Shown piece after piece: positions 33,344 to 46,346 of a DNA stretch of 64,000 bases (its first letter is position 1; the number at the start of each line of letters is the position of its first letter). Origin of the DNA: Primulina eburnea (taxonomy: Eukaryota; Streptophyta; Magnoliopsida; Lamiales; Gesneriaceae); NCBI RefSeq assembly GCF_022965805.1, contig NC_133116.1:8936101-9000100 (forward strand), in the 5' to 3' direction. The position numbers and the translations under genes were made by a program. The notes below the pieces were generated by a model. That model saw only the letters and a program-made list of their open reading frames with translations, did no database searches and had not been told where the DNA came from.

Positions 33344-35122
33344 TAAAATGCATCGTGATTTGTCGTACCACCATGGCAAACTTTTAGATTTCTTACTCAA
33401 TAAAAATCTTAATATTCATTGATTGATAACTTATGTTGAACACCACTAATTCCCTTTTGTATTTATTTCACCCACAAAAATTTCCGTACTAACAAATATT
33501 TCATACATTTTAAATTCAACTTACGCAATCCAAATAATTTTAGATAACATAATTCCAACACACATATTTACTTATTCCCAATTTTCTTAATAACTTACAA
33601 AAAAAAATTTCTCAAGACCAGATGTCTACTTAAATCTTTTCGTACATCTATCGAGTAACCTAACCATCGATCATACTCAACTTTCTAGAAAATAAAATTC
33701 CAACAAAAGTATAGTCCTAGCTGTTAAGATCATTGATAAAAACTTATAACACATAAATCTTAAGTTCCCAAAAATTTTGCTAACTCATTGTCTACTCTTA
33801 TAACTTAGTTAATTGAACAACTTTTACCTCAAATCGTTATCATTCTAAATTCTTAATTTGCCGCAACATTAATTCACTAGCGCCTAACTTTCGAGCCAAA
33901 TATCAATTCATCTTACAACTCCTTTGATTACCATTTCTTATAATATTATAACCCAAATACTTCAATGTTCTAATGATCTCTTCGAGCTTAAATCCCCGAG
34001 ATTTCTATTATTTAAACCATTCAATTCTCATTTACCGCTAAACTAGTTCTCCCAATTTCTTAAAATTGTAGTATAAATTCTTAATTTCCTAAAAAAAATT
34101 ACCCAATTGTCCTAAATTTCAAAAATTCCACAATTACCCATAAGTTGTTGGCATTCTTAATTCCATCTTATAAGTTTCTCGTAACATAAAGTTCGACAAT
34201 CTTAAGCTTATTAAACCCAAAATCAATTTCCATAACATGTCTTACATTTTTATTAATATTTAAAATCCCAAGTGTTCCTCAAAAGTTCGTATTTAATCCT
34301 CAAAAATTTCGGACTTTGCAATTTGGCCCTTAAAGTTCCCAAAATTTATATTTTTGGCCCTACAACTCTTTGAAATTTGCATCTTCATACTCATAAATTT
34401 TCGACTTAACCCCATTGACCTTAAAATTCTTGAACTAAAAATTTAATCCCAAAATTTGGTAAATTCGAAAATAATCCCTTAGAATATTGCTTTGCACTTA
34501 GGTCTTTAAAATTTTCAATTCGTGCAATTCAATCCTTAAATCCAACTGGGAAGACATGCATCCTAAATAAATTCTACGTCTTTATATTTCTAAAGATCGT
34601 CGTAGTCCCGAACCATTAATCCTTTAATGGAGTTCTAAAAGAATCAACTCAGCTAACAACCATGAACCATCAGAAATTTCTTATAAAATCTACAAGTCCC
34701 AAAAGCATTCATCATTATCAAGTTTAACTTATGACCCACAAGTATAACATCAGTACTACTAACCAAAAATTAATATAGACAAATCATTTTCAACTTTTCC
34801 AAACGTCCAAAAGTAAAATTCTTACTCATGTTCAAGTCCACCACACCAACATGCAAGAAATTAATTACTTTCTCATTTCATGTCATAACATGCATAAAAA
34901 TTTTAAAGATCCAATCTCAATTCATAACGACAAGTCAGCCTGTACTCTGAAACGTATGTCATGTAAACATACAGGTAATAGAATTTAAAGCATACACATA
35001 ATGAAATCATGACTTGATGTTCATTTTTAAAAGACTTTAAAACTTTAAAACTTACAGACTTGAGGTGTGACTTCGTGAGCTTCTTGCGACTGGCAGTAGG
35101 CATAACCCTTTACAAGAACACC

Positions 35123-35134
35123 GCTCTGATACCA
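35123..35134 (-). promoter_or_regulatory. LARD primer-binding site (initiator Met tRNA)
   Basis: Minus strand TGGTATCAGAGC, two bases internal to the 5' LTR end (35137). Confidence 0.88.
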
Positions 35135-35136
35135 AC

Positions 35137-37792
35137 TGTATTGTACCGTACTTTTACTACTTCAAAATTTGCGGAAAAATTAAAAATTTTCTTAAACAAA
35201 AAATTTCATACGGTCGTCACTTGTCATTTAACTTAATAATATTAAAATCAACATTCCCAACTAATATTTTCCAACAAAGTACTTATTTCAAATCATCTCA
35301 CATCCAACATAAAAACATAATATTTTAAAGTTTTCATAAACATAAACATAGTGGTCATCGGGTTTAGCCTTCCGCTCAGTCCAAGCCTGCCCCTTGATCG
35401 CCACCTCCTGTCTCCTCCTCAACATACTCACCTGCATCGATCAAGTCTAGTGAGTCTAAAGACTCAACACGTATAAACTGGAATAACGAGTACTACATAA
35501 TAAAATCGCATGCAACTTAAAAATAGAACATACATAACTTGAAACTTGAAATTGCATAATAAACTTGAAACTTGCATAATAAATTTAAAACTTTCATAAT
35601 AACCTTAAAACTTGAACATACATACTTTGAAACTTGAACTTGAATAATAGCTTGAACTTTGCATAATAACTTTGAACTTTGCATAATGACTTTGAACATA
35701 CGTACATACATACTCTGACGTGCCATCATCATAAACTTTCATAAACATACTGCATACTTGAACATACTTGAACATACGTAACTTCATCATTTTCGTAGAG
35801 GATGTTTCAAAGCAAGTGACCCTTAACATAATAAATATCTGATCAGACAAACCACAGTACTGGGCTGACAGGGACGTATCCACTGCCACATACATGAGAT
35901 CCCTGTTCATAATTTAACAGGCCAGTTGATCCACGTTCATAATTTAACGCTTCACAACCACGATCTAACCCGTTCATAATTTAACGGGCGGATTGGTCCC
36001 CGTTCATAATTTAACGCTTTCCAATCCTAACTTCAAACCCGTTCATAATTTAACGGGGTGGAGAGGTCCTCGGCCACGTTCACTGACTTCCAAACCCATT
36101 CACTTTTGGTCACAAGACATTTAGCATACCTCAAAAACTTCAAATATTTTCTTTGCACGTCATACATACTTACTTGGCGCTGAGGGATTCGTTGGATGTC
36201 AATCGTGTCGTTGCTACAACATACTAACATGAATTCATAAGCTTAACGTGTACAACTTAAACGTAAAAGTCATGCTTAATCTCAAGCTAAATAAATTCTT
36301 AGAACATTCTATAATTTCTCACCACTTGACCTTGTAAAACATCAATGTTAAATCATAGCATAAAACTTCAAACCAAACCTTAAGTGATAAAATATTTATC
36401 CCAAAAACTGAAGCTACACGGACCCCGTACCCAGGTCAGGCCCCGGGTCCGTGTAGGTACTGCCTCATATGTGTCATGTAAAAGAAGGGGCACGGACCCC
36501 GTCCCTAGGTCCGTGTAGGGGTCTGTGTCTGTGCGTTTAATATGTGTCGAAGAAATGAGAAGGCACGAACCCCGTGCTAACCTCCGTCTCCGGGTCCGTG
36601 TCCGTCTGCCCAACGAATTATTTGATGAAAATTTTATGACATGTCTATTCTCCCAATTAACACATAATTCATCAAGATTCAACACTATGAGACCATTCTA
36701 GGACACCATAACAATGAACTAAACTTTTATAATCACCCTACAATTTATACGATCCAAAAATACTGTCATTTATATTAAAGTTTATTTCTTACGACTTCTT
36801 AATAATTCAAGCTCTTAACGACATGAATCGAAACCTCAAAAATACTCTAAACATCATTACTAACTTTCTTATATGCAGCAACGATCACCCATCGATCCCC
36901 AACAAAGCCTGCAACATAAAAACTTCAAGAACACATTAAAATTCATAACTTTCTTGAAACACGATTTGAGCAGTCATACGAAAAACATCATAACTGACTC
37001 GTTTTTTATCCAAATAACTCGAATTTTATATCAAATCGAACGTATCGAAAAGATCTACGTTTTTGTAGAGTGTTCTCAAAATATGTACCGAAAAATTGAA
37101 GTTTTCGAAAGAACATCAAAACAGAAATTTTCGGATCTAATTTGAGCAGTCATACTAAAAACACCATAACTCACTCGTTTTTAATCTAAATAACTCGAAT
37201 TTTATATCAAATCGAACGTATCGAAAAGATCTACGTTTTTGTAGTCGAAAGTTTTCTCCAAAATTTACACCGAAAAATTGCAGTTTTCGAAAGAACATCA
37301 AAACATGAGTTTTCGGATCTAAAATTTGTTCAAAACATATTCAATACATTTCTTGCTCAAACTTCTACATCATATACATTTTATGCTTAAAAACAACTCA
37401 ACACATAATATGACATGATCGATGCAGCAAGAACAGATTATACGTGCCTTTTGATATTTAAAAATACCGTAACGACGATACCAAAGCGGAGACGGAGCGA
37501 TAGACGATCCGGGACGAACGTGGCTCGATTTTCTTTGAATAAAACTTACTAAATTGCTGCTGGAATTTCCAGAGAAAAGCTACGTGATGGAGGGAAATGA
37601 GAGAGGAAGAAATGGAGAAAAGATTGATGCAAAAGAGTTCTTTCAAAGCTTCTCATCTATTTAGTCAAAAAGTTGAATAGAAAATAATGTGTTGTGTTTT
37701 TGTTTTGTGTGCATATGTGTACGTGTATATGTGTGTGTAAATATGTGAGTGTGTGTGTGTGTGTGAGTCAAAGTGTGTGTGCTTGCATGATT

Positions 37793-37879
<87 letters not shown>

Positions 37880-38393
37880 AATTTGTAACATGTGTGTATA
37901 TGAGTGGAACATGATTAAAATATATTTAAAAAAATATTTAACATACTACTTTAAAATAAAACCCATATTAACCTCACTATAAATTTTAAATTTAAATAAG
38001 ATGCACAAATGCTACAACTCTAAAAATTTAAAATCAATTAATCATTTAAATAATTTAATTAGGCTCTTAAATTACTAAAATTAATTAAATTATTTAAAAT
38101 ACTCCATCCTTTTCTTAAATAAAATAAATACCATATTTTAAAATTGCCAGAATCGTTGCCGATCTTTTCCTCGATCCCGCATCGAATATTCGCCTGTAAC
38201 ATAAACTTAAGAAACCTTTTTAACGTATATCCACTAGACATAACTATTAAAATAATGCAAATTCTTAAATTATGAATTAAAACACAATCTAATGAAATAA
38301 ACATGCATTAAAATCATTTAATAAAATACATAAGAAACTTAATAACTTGCACTCACGTGGTTCATGTGGACTTCTAATTTTCGAGACATCACA
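35137..38393 (-). repeat. LARD 5' LTR, uninterrupted
   Basis: 3257 bp, TG...CA on the minus strand. It carries the hairpin array (35905-36054), GC hairpins (36416-36606), the 180-bp tandem repeat (from about 36965) and a 78-bp TA microsatellite (37795-37872). It differs from the 3' LTR by scattered substitutions and small indels only, so the insertion is fairly recent. Confidence 0.9.
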
Positions 38394-38397
38394 ATCA

Positions 38398-39260
38398 TGT
38401 GAGGCCCGGGGCCGAAGAGGGCGGGGGGTGATCGCCGGTGCCATCAGTTGCACGGACAATGAGCGGCTCCTGGCAGGCTTCTAGGTGGAGGGAACATGAA
38501 TGAACCGACCCACACAGAATGAGAGGGATTCCGAGACTGTGCAATGTAATGGACTGAACAGTTGAAGAGGGCTTAAAAGATTTGATTGGTACTACTCATA
38601 TCACGAAGGTGCATCTTCTTTTCGGTAGCTCATCACATAAGAACTCCAAAGTTAAGCGTGCTTGACTTGGGGAAATTTTGGGATGGGTGACCTCCTGGGA
38701 AGTTTCCCAGGGTGCGTGTGAGTGAGGACATAAGCACGCTGGAAAGACCCGTCTTGATACAGTGAGGACAGTCGTCAAATCTGGGGCGTTACAAGTGGTA
38801 TCAGAGCCGACCTCTCTTAGTACGGTGTGGTTCGGGGACGAACCAAGCGGAAGCTGGTGGGCATGTGAGGCCCGGGGCCGAAGAGGGCGGGGGGTGATCG
38901 CCGGTGCCATCAGTTGCACGGACAATGAGCGGCTCCTGGCAGGCTTCTAGGTGGAGGGAACATGAATGAACCGACCCACACGGGAATGAGAGGGATTCCG
39001 AGACTGTGCAATGCAATGGACTGAACAGTTGAAGAGGGCTTAAAAGATTTGATTGGTACTACTCATATCACGAAGGTGCATCTTCTTTTCGGTAGCTCAT
39101 CACATAAGAACTCCAAAGTTAAGCGTGCTTGACTTGGCGAAATTTTGGGATGGGTGACCTCCTGGGAAGTTTCCCAGGGTGCGTGTGAGTGAGGACATAA
39201 GCACGCTGGAAAGACCCGTCTTGATACAGTGAGGACAGTCGTCAAATCTGGGGCGTTACA
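38398..39260 (+). mobile_element. Cassandra TRIM retrotransposon
   Basis: 863 bp: LTR 38398-38793 and LTR 38864-39260, both TGTGAGGCCCGGGG...GGGGCGTTACA and nearly identical, around a 70-bp body with a Met-tRNA PBS (TGGTATCAGAGC, 38796-38807) and a short purine tract before the second LTR. Each LTR contains a 5S rRNA-derived block (38604-38720 and 39071-39187). That combination defines Cassandra, a coding-free family transcribed from the 5S-type RNA polymerase III promoter and mobilised in trans. No 5-bp duplication is visible: AATCA on the left, ATAAT on the right. Confidence 0.92.
38604..38720 (+). promoter_or_regulatory. 5S rRNA-like internal promoter region in Cassandra LTR (second copy 39071-39187)
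   Basis: Close to plant 5S rRNA over its internal control region: the box A-like GTTAAGCGTGCTTG (38651-38664) and the box C-like GATGGGTGACCTCCTGGGAA (38682-38701) are intact. The sequence between and outside them has diverged from 5S rRNA, so it is a promoter module, not a functional 5S gene. Confidence 0.85.
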
Positions 39261-40390
39261 ATAATTCTTCAATACTGATCAATTGGCATGATCGATTAGG
39301 ACATCATGGTTCAACAATGATGCGAAGAATTATAAAAAATACACATGGTCATCTGCTGAAAGACCAGAAGATTTTTCAGAATAATAAGTTTCAATGTAAA
39401 TCATTATAAGACCATCACCAGTCAAAATCCAAACTGAATCACCAATATTTCTTGAACGTATTCAGGGTGATATTTGTGGACCAATTCATCCACCATGTGG
39501 ACCATTCAGATACTTTATGGTATTGATTGATGCCTCCAGCAGATGGTCACATGTATTTTTATTGTCAACTCGAAATGTTGCATTTGCAAGATTACTTGCT
39601 CAAATAATAAAATTGAGGAATCAATTTCCCGATTATACAATCAAGAAAATTAGACTTGATAATGCTGGTGAATTTACTTCCCAGACTTTCAATGATTATT
39701 GTATGTCTATGGGAATCATTGTTGAGCATCATGTTGCTCATGTACAGACACAGAATGGATTGACTGAATCATTGATTAAACGTCTGCAAATGATTTCTAG
39801 ACCAATGATTATGAAAACAAAGCTCCCTATTTCTATATGGGGACATGCAATTTTACATGTTGCTTCATTACTTCGCATCAGACCAAGTGCATATCATAAA
39901 TACTCCCCGTTGCAACTTCCATTTGGTAAAGAACCAGACATTTCTCATCTGAGAATTTTTGGATGTATGGTGTATGTGCCTATTGCACCACCGCAACAAA
40001 AAAAAATGGGACCTCAAAGAAAGGTTGGAATTTATATCGGTTATGATAGTCCATCAATCATTCGATATCTTGAACCTCAGACAGGCGACGTGTTCACAGC
40101 ACGTTTTGCTGATTGTCATTTTAATGAGGAAATCTTCCTAATGTTAGGGGGAGAACAGAATCATACCGAAAAGGAAATTACATGGTATGTATCATCATTG
40201 TTACATCTGGATCCAAGAACAAAACAATGTGAAAAAGATGTACAACAAATTGTACACTTGCAAAGAATAGCAAATCAAATACCAGATGCATTTGCAGACA
40301 CAAAAGGGGTAACTAAATCATATATACATGCTGCAAATGCCCCTGCGAGAATTGAAATTCCGAAGAAACAAATTGAAGATACTCATGATG
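39261..40390 (+). pseudogene. copia B integrase fragment
   Basis: Collinear with copia A 1382-2529 at high identity. The HHCC zinc-binding region (39290-39410) has lost ~20 bp, removing its cysteine pair and shifting the frame. From 39517 a clean 292-codon frame covers the integrase core (LDNAGEF and NGLTES acidic motifs) and the linker towards RT. It is cut at ACTCATGATG by the gypsy insertion at 40391. Confidence 0.9.
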
Positions 40391-41829
40391 TGTAGTAGCC
40401 CGAATTCCAAATTGGGTAATTAACGGATTAATGGTGATTAAGAAGGTTTAATGTGTAATTTTGACCGTGGTCATGATCGGACGGACCGAAGATGGTTCGG
40501 TAGCACCGAAGAGTTCGGACGATCCGAAGTGGGTTCGGTGGATCCGATCATGAGGTGTCAAGAGTTGATCGACACGTCAGTTTTCATGCAAGTTCGGATG
40601 ATCCGAAGTGTAGGTTCGGTGGATCCGATCATGAGGTGTCAAGAGCCGATGGACACGTAGGAGTTCGGATGTTCCGAAGTAGGTTCGGTGGATCCGAACA
40701 TAGCCTATAAATAGTGCTCGGATTTCCTCATTTTGCATTGCAAATTCTTGAGTTGTGTCTCATATTTGAGAGGTTTGGAAGGTTTCTAGGGTTAGTTGTC
40801 GGTCGAGCGATAGCCAAGAGCTGCCAGGATTGGTAGCGTAGCGACGCCTGAGTTACGAGGCAATCGACATCAAAGGGCTGTCGACGGACGAAGGTAAACC
40901 CTAAACCTTTGGTATTACTGGTTTTGCTAGTCGAGCATGGTAGTATTGTTCATTGGGTATGCTTTTGATGCGTAGGCTTGTTCTAGACCTGATTAGCGGT
41001 GTTGCGTAAGGCTAGGCTTGCTGTGATAGAGGTACGAAAGTACTATCCGAGATATCCTGGTCGAGTATACATCCTTATATGTGTTGCATGATTATGTGGT
41101 GCATTGATATATGTCATATGATGCATGCTATTATGTCACGTTTTATGATGCATGTTGCATTTCATGTTGAGCCATATCTCCTTCGAGATAGCCTTTACTG
41201 TTGAGCTGTATCTCTTTCGAGATAAGCTATATCTTGTGGGGCCGCTCAGCCCTGTCTTGTGGACGCATGGACACCGAGAGTACACAGTGGCCGACGGGTC
41301 CGGAGGGCTTCGGTGATCCGGGACATTTTAGGTCCACGTCTGTTCTTGTAGTGGATGCAGTGACCCAGAGGAGTACCGCGCGGCACTATCCACTTGGCGC
41401 CTCTAGACTGAGCATTTTGAGATCCTTTGTTACTCTTGTTTCTTGACTACCCTGGTATCATATCATAGCATGTGCATTTCATATAGGCTTGTATACTCAT
41501 GCTTTTGTACTGGGCGTTCTTATCGCTCACGTCCTCGGTTTTGTTTATCTTGGACACCCCATTCCCACGGGGCAGGCATCAGGTTGGATGGCTCAGGAGG
41601 AGGAGGAGGAGGACGTTGAGTAACCGGTGGAGTTATTTATTCAGTACTCTTTGATTCGATATGGTTGTACCGTATACTTTCTTTTCATTCTGAGTTGTTA
41701 TGGATTTTCGATGGGGTTGTATGACTATCATTTGTTGACCTTTTCCGCTATTATCTCTGATTGTTATTAATTAAGTTAATTGCATGCTTAGTTCTTGATT
41801 AGTAGGTGATTCTGGAACGGGTCACTACA
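40391..41829 (+). repeat. 5' LTR of the intact gypsy element
   Basis: 1439 bp, TGTAGTAGCCCGAATTCC to GGTCACTACA. It contains the palindrome array and TATA box described separately. Confidence 0.96.
40467..40714 (+). promoter_or_regulatory. palindrome array and TATA box in the gypsy U3
   Basis: TATA box TATAAATAG at 40706-40714. Immediately upstream, about three and a half units of 70-80 bp start at 40513, 40593 and 40663. Each has a palindrome TTCGGANNNTCCGAA (third: TTCGGATGTTCCGAA) and a second half-palindrome TTCGGTGGATCCGA. The first two units also have an ACGT core (GACACGT). The spacing next to the TATA box suggests a transcription-factor-binding enhancer; the factor is unknown. Diverged versions occur in all LTRs of this family here. 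Confidence 0.7.
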
Positions 41830-41833
41830 TTTA

Positions 41834-41845
41834 TGGTATCAGAGC
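41834..41845 (+). promoter_or_regulatory. primer-binding site of the intact gypsy element
   Basis: TGGTATCAGAGC, complementary to the 3' end of initiator Met tRNA, four bases after the 5' LTR. Confidence 0.95.
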
Positions 41846-41927
41846 ATGCTTACGATTTTGGGATATAGATTCTGTTTTGGGATTTTCGTTGACCATTTTA
41901 CCATTTTCCCCATTCTATCTTGTAGCG

Positions 41928-44900
41928 ATGGCTGACCACTTTGGTGATGAGAGTAGTCAGGGAAGTGTAGGTCGTTGGGGTGACCAGGACGATCGTAGGC
42001 GTCATCGTGAACATCGTCACCGTCGGGATGGTCCTAGGCGTTTTGATTTGCACCGTTTCATTCAGATGGGGCCTAAGCCTTTAGTCGGCGGTGAGACTCC
42101 CGATGATGCTGAGGATTGGTTAGAGCGCATGGAGAGTTGTTTCCGTGCATTCCAGTGCACCGAGGAGCAGAGGATGGAGACCCTTAGTTTTCTTCTCGAG
42201 GGCCGTGCGCGCAAGTGGTGGCGATCGACTTCTGCGCCGATAGTCCAGTCTCAGGGTAGGGTGATCTGGGCCGATTTCCGTGCAGCTTTCATGCAGCTGT
42301 ATTTTCCTCCAGCCCTTCGCCAGGCAAAGACGATTGAGCTCCTGAATCTTAAGCAGGGGAGTATGTCTGTTGATGAATATCAGCAGAAGTTCTTCGAGTT
42401 GTTACCCTTTGCCCCTCATATCAGTGGCAGTTCTGAGGCCAAGTATGACCATTTCCTCCAGGGTCTTAACCAGGAGATCTTTGATCGAGTCACTGTCTGT
42501 GATAATCCTACTTCGTATGATGGATTAGTGAACCGGTGTCGCCAGGCAGAGATCAGTCTCCAGCGTGGTAGGGCTATTCTTTCTTCTAGACCTCCGAGTA
42601 CTTTGAGCCCTCGATCTCAGTCTTTCAAGAAATCTGGTTCTTCTTCTTCTGGATCTGGATCACGGTCTAGCGGTGTTTTCCGCTTTGGTAAGAAGAAGGT
42701 TTCTTGTGTGCATTGTGGGAAGAACCATCCATCGGAGCAATGCCGATCAGCCGCGGGAGCTTGTTTTCAGTGCGGAGAGATGGGTCATCTCAAGAAGAAT
42801 TGTCCTCAGTTGCGAGGTGGAGCAGGATCTGGTTCCGGATCTCAGACGACTGTTCAGCAGAGGAGGCAGGGTCAGGCAGTGGGTAGTTCAAATCTTCGAC
42901 CTCGTGCCCAAGGTCAGGTTTTTGCGCTGAACCAAGATCAGGCTGCAGATGAGACAGAGAGAGTCATAGCAGGTACTTTTCGTTTATGCGGTATTCCTGC
43001 TGTTGTTCTTATTGATACCGGAGCATCACATTCATTCATTTCTGCACGATTTGTTAAGCGTCATAAGTTACCATATGTTTCTCTAGACGTCATTCTTTCC
43101 GTTTCTACCCCGATGGGTCATTCGGTGTTAGCAAAGCGTCTAGTGATGGGTTGTCCCTTAGATTTTGAGGGTAACGAATTGATTGCGAATCTTATGATCT
43201 TGGAGATGGAAGATTTTGATTGTATTCTAGGTATAGACCTATTGACTACCTACCGAGCTACCGTGGATTGTTACCAGAAGCTTGTTCAGTTTCGTACGAC
43301 TGAGAGCTCTAGTTGGTTTTTCTATGGTGAGGGAGCGCGACCTCCGATGCCAGTGGTATCTGCTCTGAAACCCTGTCGTGCTTTAGAGGCGGGCGGGGAA
43401 GGCTACCTCATCTATGGGATTGATTCCTCCACAGGTAGTGTTGGTATAGATGATATTCCAGTGGTTTGTGAATTTCCTGATGTTTTCCCAGATGAGATTC
43501 CTGGTTTTCCTCCGGTTAGAGAGGTGGAATTTGGCATTGAGTTAATGCCAGGGACTGCACCGATTTCTCGTGCCCCCTATCGTCTTGCTCCGTCAGAGAT
43601 GAGAGAATTGAAGCAGCAATTGCAGGATCTTCTTGATAAAGGTTATATTCGCCCGAGTGTTTCACCTTGGGGAGCTCCAGTCTTGTTTGTCAAGAAGAAA
43701 GATGGATCTATGCGATTGTGCATTGATTATCGCCAGCTGAATCGAGTGACGATCAAAAACAAGTATCCATTACCTCGTATCGATGATTTGTTCGATCAGC
43801 TTCAGGGTACCTCTGTTTACTCCAAGATTGACTTGCGATCGGGTTATCATCAGATGAGAGTTAGAGATGATGATATTTCCAAGACTGCATTTCGTACTCG
43901 ATATGGGCATTACGAGTTTCTAGTTATGCCATTCGGATTGACAAATGCGCCAGCGGTGTTCATGGATCTGATGAACCGAGTCTTTCGGGATTTTTTAGAT
44001 CAGTTTGTTGTGGTTTTCATCGACGATATCTTGATTTATTCTCACAGTGTGGAAGAGCATATCCAGCACTTGAGGATTGTGTTGCAGATTCTTCGCGAGA
44101 AGCAATTGTATGCTAAGCTGAGTAAGTGCGAGTTTTGGATTGATCGTGTAGTATTCCTTGGTCATGTGATTTCCAAGGAAGGAATTTCTGTGGATCCTAG
44201 CAAGATTGAGGCAGTGCTGAATTGGTCACGTCCGACGACGGTGGCTGAGATCCGTAGTTTTCTAGGTCTGGCAGGGTATTATCGTCGCTTCATCGTGAAT
44301 TTCTCTCAGGTAGCTAGACCATTGACGCAACTTACTCGGAAGGATGTTCCATTTGAGTGGTCATCTGAGTGCGAAGATAGTTTCAGAGAGCTTCGTCGAC
44401 TTCTGACTTCTGCACCTGTTTTGGCGTTACCGTCAGGATCTGATGGTTTCAGTGTTTACACCGATGCTTCTTTTCAAGGCTTAGGGTGTGTGTTGACGCA
44501 GAATGATCATGTGATCGCTTACGCATCCAGGCAGTTGAAACCTCACGAGAAAAAGTACCCTATTCATGATCTAGAATTAGCTGCTATTGTGTTTGCGCTG
44601 AAGATCTGGCGTCATTACTTGTACGGGGTTAAGTTTGAAATTTTTACTGATCATAAGAGTCTGAAGTATCTGTTCACTCAGGCTGAGTTGAACATGAGAC
44701 AACGTCGTTGGATGGATCTACTTAAAGATTATGATTGCGAGATCAAATACCATCCAGGTTCTGCGAATCTCACAGCCGATGCTCTTAGTCGCAAGGTGAG
44801 AGCCTCTGCACTTCAGACCAGTGCTATGATTAGTACTATCCAGGATTGTTGTTCGTTGGGATTTAATTTCAAACATCGGAAAGGTATGGAGAGCATTCGT

Positions 44901-46346
44901 GTTGCTACCATTTTATCTGAGCCAGCTTTGTTCGCTCGGATTAGAGATGCTCAGATGTCTGATCTCAAGACTCAGAGATTAGCTCGGTTGGTTGGTGGAG
45001 ATAGCAATTTCCATTATCAGTCTAATGGTCTTCTGTGTTTGTCTAATCGGGTTGTGGTACCAGAGGATGATACTTTGAGGGAAGAGATCTTGGCTCAGGC
45101 TCATCGAAGCAAGTTGAGTGTCCATCCAGGAAGCAACAAGATGTATAAAGATTTGAGGACACGATTTTGGTGGAAAGGGATGAAGCGCAGCGTTTATCAG
45201 TTTGTTTCCAAGTGTCTTGTTTGTCAGCAGATTAAGGCAGAGCACCGTCGACCGGGAGGATTATTGTTGAACTTACCTATTCCCGAATGGAAGTGGGAGC
45301 ATATCGCGATGGACTTCATTACTCACTTACCATTGTCTTCGAGGAATAGTGATGCTATTTGGGTAGTGGTGGATCGACTCACCAAGTCTGCTCATTTTCT
45401 GCCATATAACCGTGATTTCACTTTCGATCGTATGGCTCGATTGTACATTCAAGAGATTGTACGTTTGCATGGGGTGCCAGTTAGTATTGTCAGTGACAGA
45501 GATCCTCGTTTTACCTCACGATTTTGGGGTAGTTTCCAGGCGGTATTAGGTACGTCCCTAAGTTTAAGTACAGCTTATCATCCAGAGACCGACGGTCAGA
45601 CGGAGAGGACTATCCGTACACTTGAGGATATGATGCGAGCTTGTGTGATGGATTTCGGAACCGCTTGGCAGGATCATTTGCCTTTGATTGAGTTCGCGTA
45701 CAACAACATCTATCATCGTAGTATTGGTATGGCACCATTTGAGGCGTTGTATGGGCGACGTTGTCGTACTCCATTATTTTGGGATGAAGTTGGGGAACGA
45801 CATGTTGAGGGACCGGAGTTAGTCCAGCAGGCTATTGATAAAGTTGCAATAATCAAGAAACGGATTAAGATCGCTCAGGATCGACAGGCTAGTTATGCGA
45901 ACACCAAGCAGCGACCTCTTTATTTTCAGCCAGGTGAGAAAGTGTTTCTCCGAGTTTCGCCTTTTCGCAGGATTTTGAGATTTGGTCTCAAGGGTAAGCT
46001 GTCTCCGAGATTTATTGGTCCATTTGAAATATTGGAAAGCGTGGGAGATTTGGCTTACAGACTTGCGTTGCCGCCGTACCTATCAAGTATTCATGATGTG
46101 TTCCACGTATCTTTGTTGAGACGATACGTAGCAGATGAGTCTCACATTTTGCATCCCTCTGAAGTTCAACTAAATTCGGATTTGTCTTACGTGGAACGAC
46201 CAGTGCGGATCCTCGATCGCAAAGACAAGGTGTTGCGGAATAAGATCATTCCTCTTGTCTTAGTTCAGTGGCAGCGCAGAGGCACTGAAGAAGCCACTTG
46301 GGAGCTAGAGAGTCGTATGCGTTCGGAGCATCCAGAGCTCTTTTGA
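41928..46346 (+). CDS. Ty3/gypsy Gag-Pol polyprotein, uninterrupted
   Basis: One 1472-codon frame. The frame is open from 41877, but the first ATG is 41928 ([10 protein letters not shown]). Domains: retrotransposon Gag core (about 40-200), two zinc knuckles (CVHC... about 260-272; [14 protein letters not shown] 279-292), aspartic protease (LIDTGAS, 362-368), reverse transcriptase (about 530-740, FIDD at 697-700), RNase H (catalytic Asp in YTDAS, about 845), integrase zinc domain (H1059, H1066, C1096, C1099), integrase core (Asp1129, Asp1190, Glu1226) and a C-terminal chromodomain-like segment (from about 1430, [15 protein letters not shown]). Chromodomains steer integration to particular chromatin. 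No stop or frameshift; every catalytic residue I checked is present. Gag and Pol are not separated by a stop. Confidence 0.95.
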   Translation: MADHFGDESSQGSVGRWGDQDDRRRHREHRHRRDGPRRFDLHRFIQMGPKPLVGGETPDDAEDWLERMESCFRAFQCTEEQRMETLSFLLEGRARKWWRSTSAPIVQSQGRVIWADFRAAFMQLYFPPALRQAKTIELLNLKQGSMSVDEYQQKFFELLPFAPHISGSSEAKYDHFLQGLNQEIFDRVTVCDNPTSYDGLVNRCRQAEISLQRGRAILSSRPPSTLSPRSQSFKKSGSSSSGSGSRSSGVFRFGKKKVSCVHCGKNHPSEQCRSAAGACFQCGEMGHLKKNCPQLRGGAGSGSGSQTTVQQRRQGQAVGSSNLRPRAQGQVFALNQDQAADETERVIAGTFRLCGIPAVVLIDTGASHSFISARFVKRHKLPYVSLDVILSVSTPMGHSVLAKRLVMGCPLDFEGNELIANLMILEMEDFDCILGIDLLTTYRATVDCYQKLVQFRTTESSSWFFYGEGARPPMPVVSALKPCRALEAGGEGYLIYGIDSSTGSVGIDDIPVVCEFPDVFPDEIPGFPPVREVEFGIELMPGTAPISRAPYRLAPSEMRELKQQLQDLLDKGYIRPSVSPWGAPVLFVKKKDGSMRLCIDYRQLNRVTIKNKYPLPRIDDLFDQLQGTSVYSKIDLRSGYHQMRVRDDDISKTAFRTRYGHYEFLVMPFGLTNAPAVFMDLMNRVFRDFLDQFVVVFIDDILIYSHSVEEHIQHLRIVLQILREKQLYAKLSKCEFWIDRVVFLGHVISKEGISVDPSKIEAVLNWSRPTTVAEIRSFLGLAGYYRRFIVNFSQVARPLTQLTRKDVPFEWSSECEDSFRELRRLLTSAPVLALPSGSDGFSVYTDASFQGLGCVLTQNDHVIAYASRQLKPHEKKYPIHDLELAAIVFALKIWRHYLYGVKFEIFTDHKSLKYLFTQAELNMRQRRWMDLLKDYDCEIKYHPGSANLTADALSRKVRASALQTSAMISTIQDCCSLGFNFKHRKGMESIRVATILSEPALFARIRDAQMSDLKTQRLARLVGGDSNFHYQSNGLLCLSNRVVVPEDDTLREEILAQAHRSKLSVHPGSNKMYKDLRTRFWWKGMKRSVYQFVSKCLVCQQIKAEHRRPGGLLLNLPIPEWKWEHIAMDFITHLPLSSRNSDAIWVVVDRLTKSAHFLPYNRDFTFDRMARLYIQEIVRLHGVPVSIVSDRDPRFTSRFWGSFQAVLGTSLSLSTAYHPETDGQTERTIRTLEDMMRACVMDFGTAWQDHLPLIEFAYNNIYHRSIGMAPFEALYGRRCRTPLFWDEVGERHVEGPELVQQAIDKVAIIKKRIKIAQDRQASYANTKQRPLYFQPGEKVFLRVSPFRRILRFGLKGKLSPRFIGPFEILESVGDLAYRLALPPYLSSIHDVFHVSLLRRYVADESHILHPSEVQLNSDLSYVERPVRILDRKDKVLRNKIIPLVLVQWQRRGTEEATWELESRMRSEHPELF

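Larger units (their letters stand above)
22281..38393 (-). mobile_element. non-autonomous gypsy-type LARD, partly tandem
   Basis: Read on the minus strand: 5' LTR 38393-35137, PBS 35134-35123, non-coding internal region to 32423, polypurine tract, 3' LTR 32422-24000 (holding a MULE), then a second PBS and 1.7 kb of repeated internal DNA ending at 22281. LTRs are about 3.26 kb with the MULE removed; the internal part is 2.7 kb with no gag or pol frame. The LTR starts TGTGATGTCTCGAAAATT and ends GGTACAATACA. Large LTRs with a non-coding body fit a LARD needing enzymes in trans. The LTR-internal-LTR-internal order suggests unequal recombination between tandem copies followed by truncation at 22281. 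Confidence 0.83.

Noticed and set aside
22281..38393. Reading the two ~5-kb direct repeats (22281-32422 without MULE, and 33419-38393) as giant LTRs.
   Set aside because: A Met-tRNA primer-binding site lies inside each repeat at 23986 and 35123, and a polypurine tract abuts 32422. The true LTR is 3.26 kb and the rest is duplicated internal sequence.
38604..38720. A 5S ribosomal RNA gene.
   Set aside because: Only the internal control region matches 5S rRNA closely; the rest diverges, and it is embedded in TG...CA LTRs with a primer-binding site. It is the Cassandra LTR promoter.
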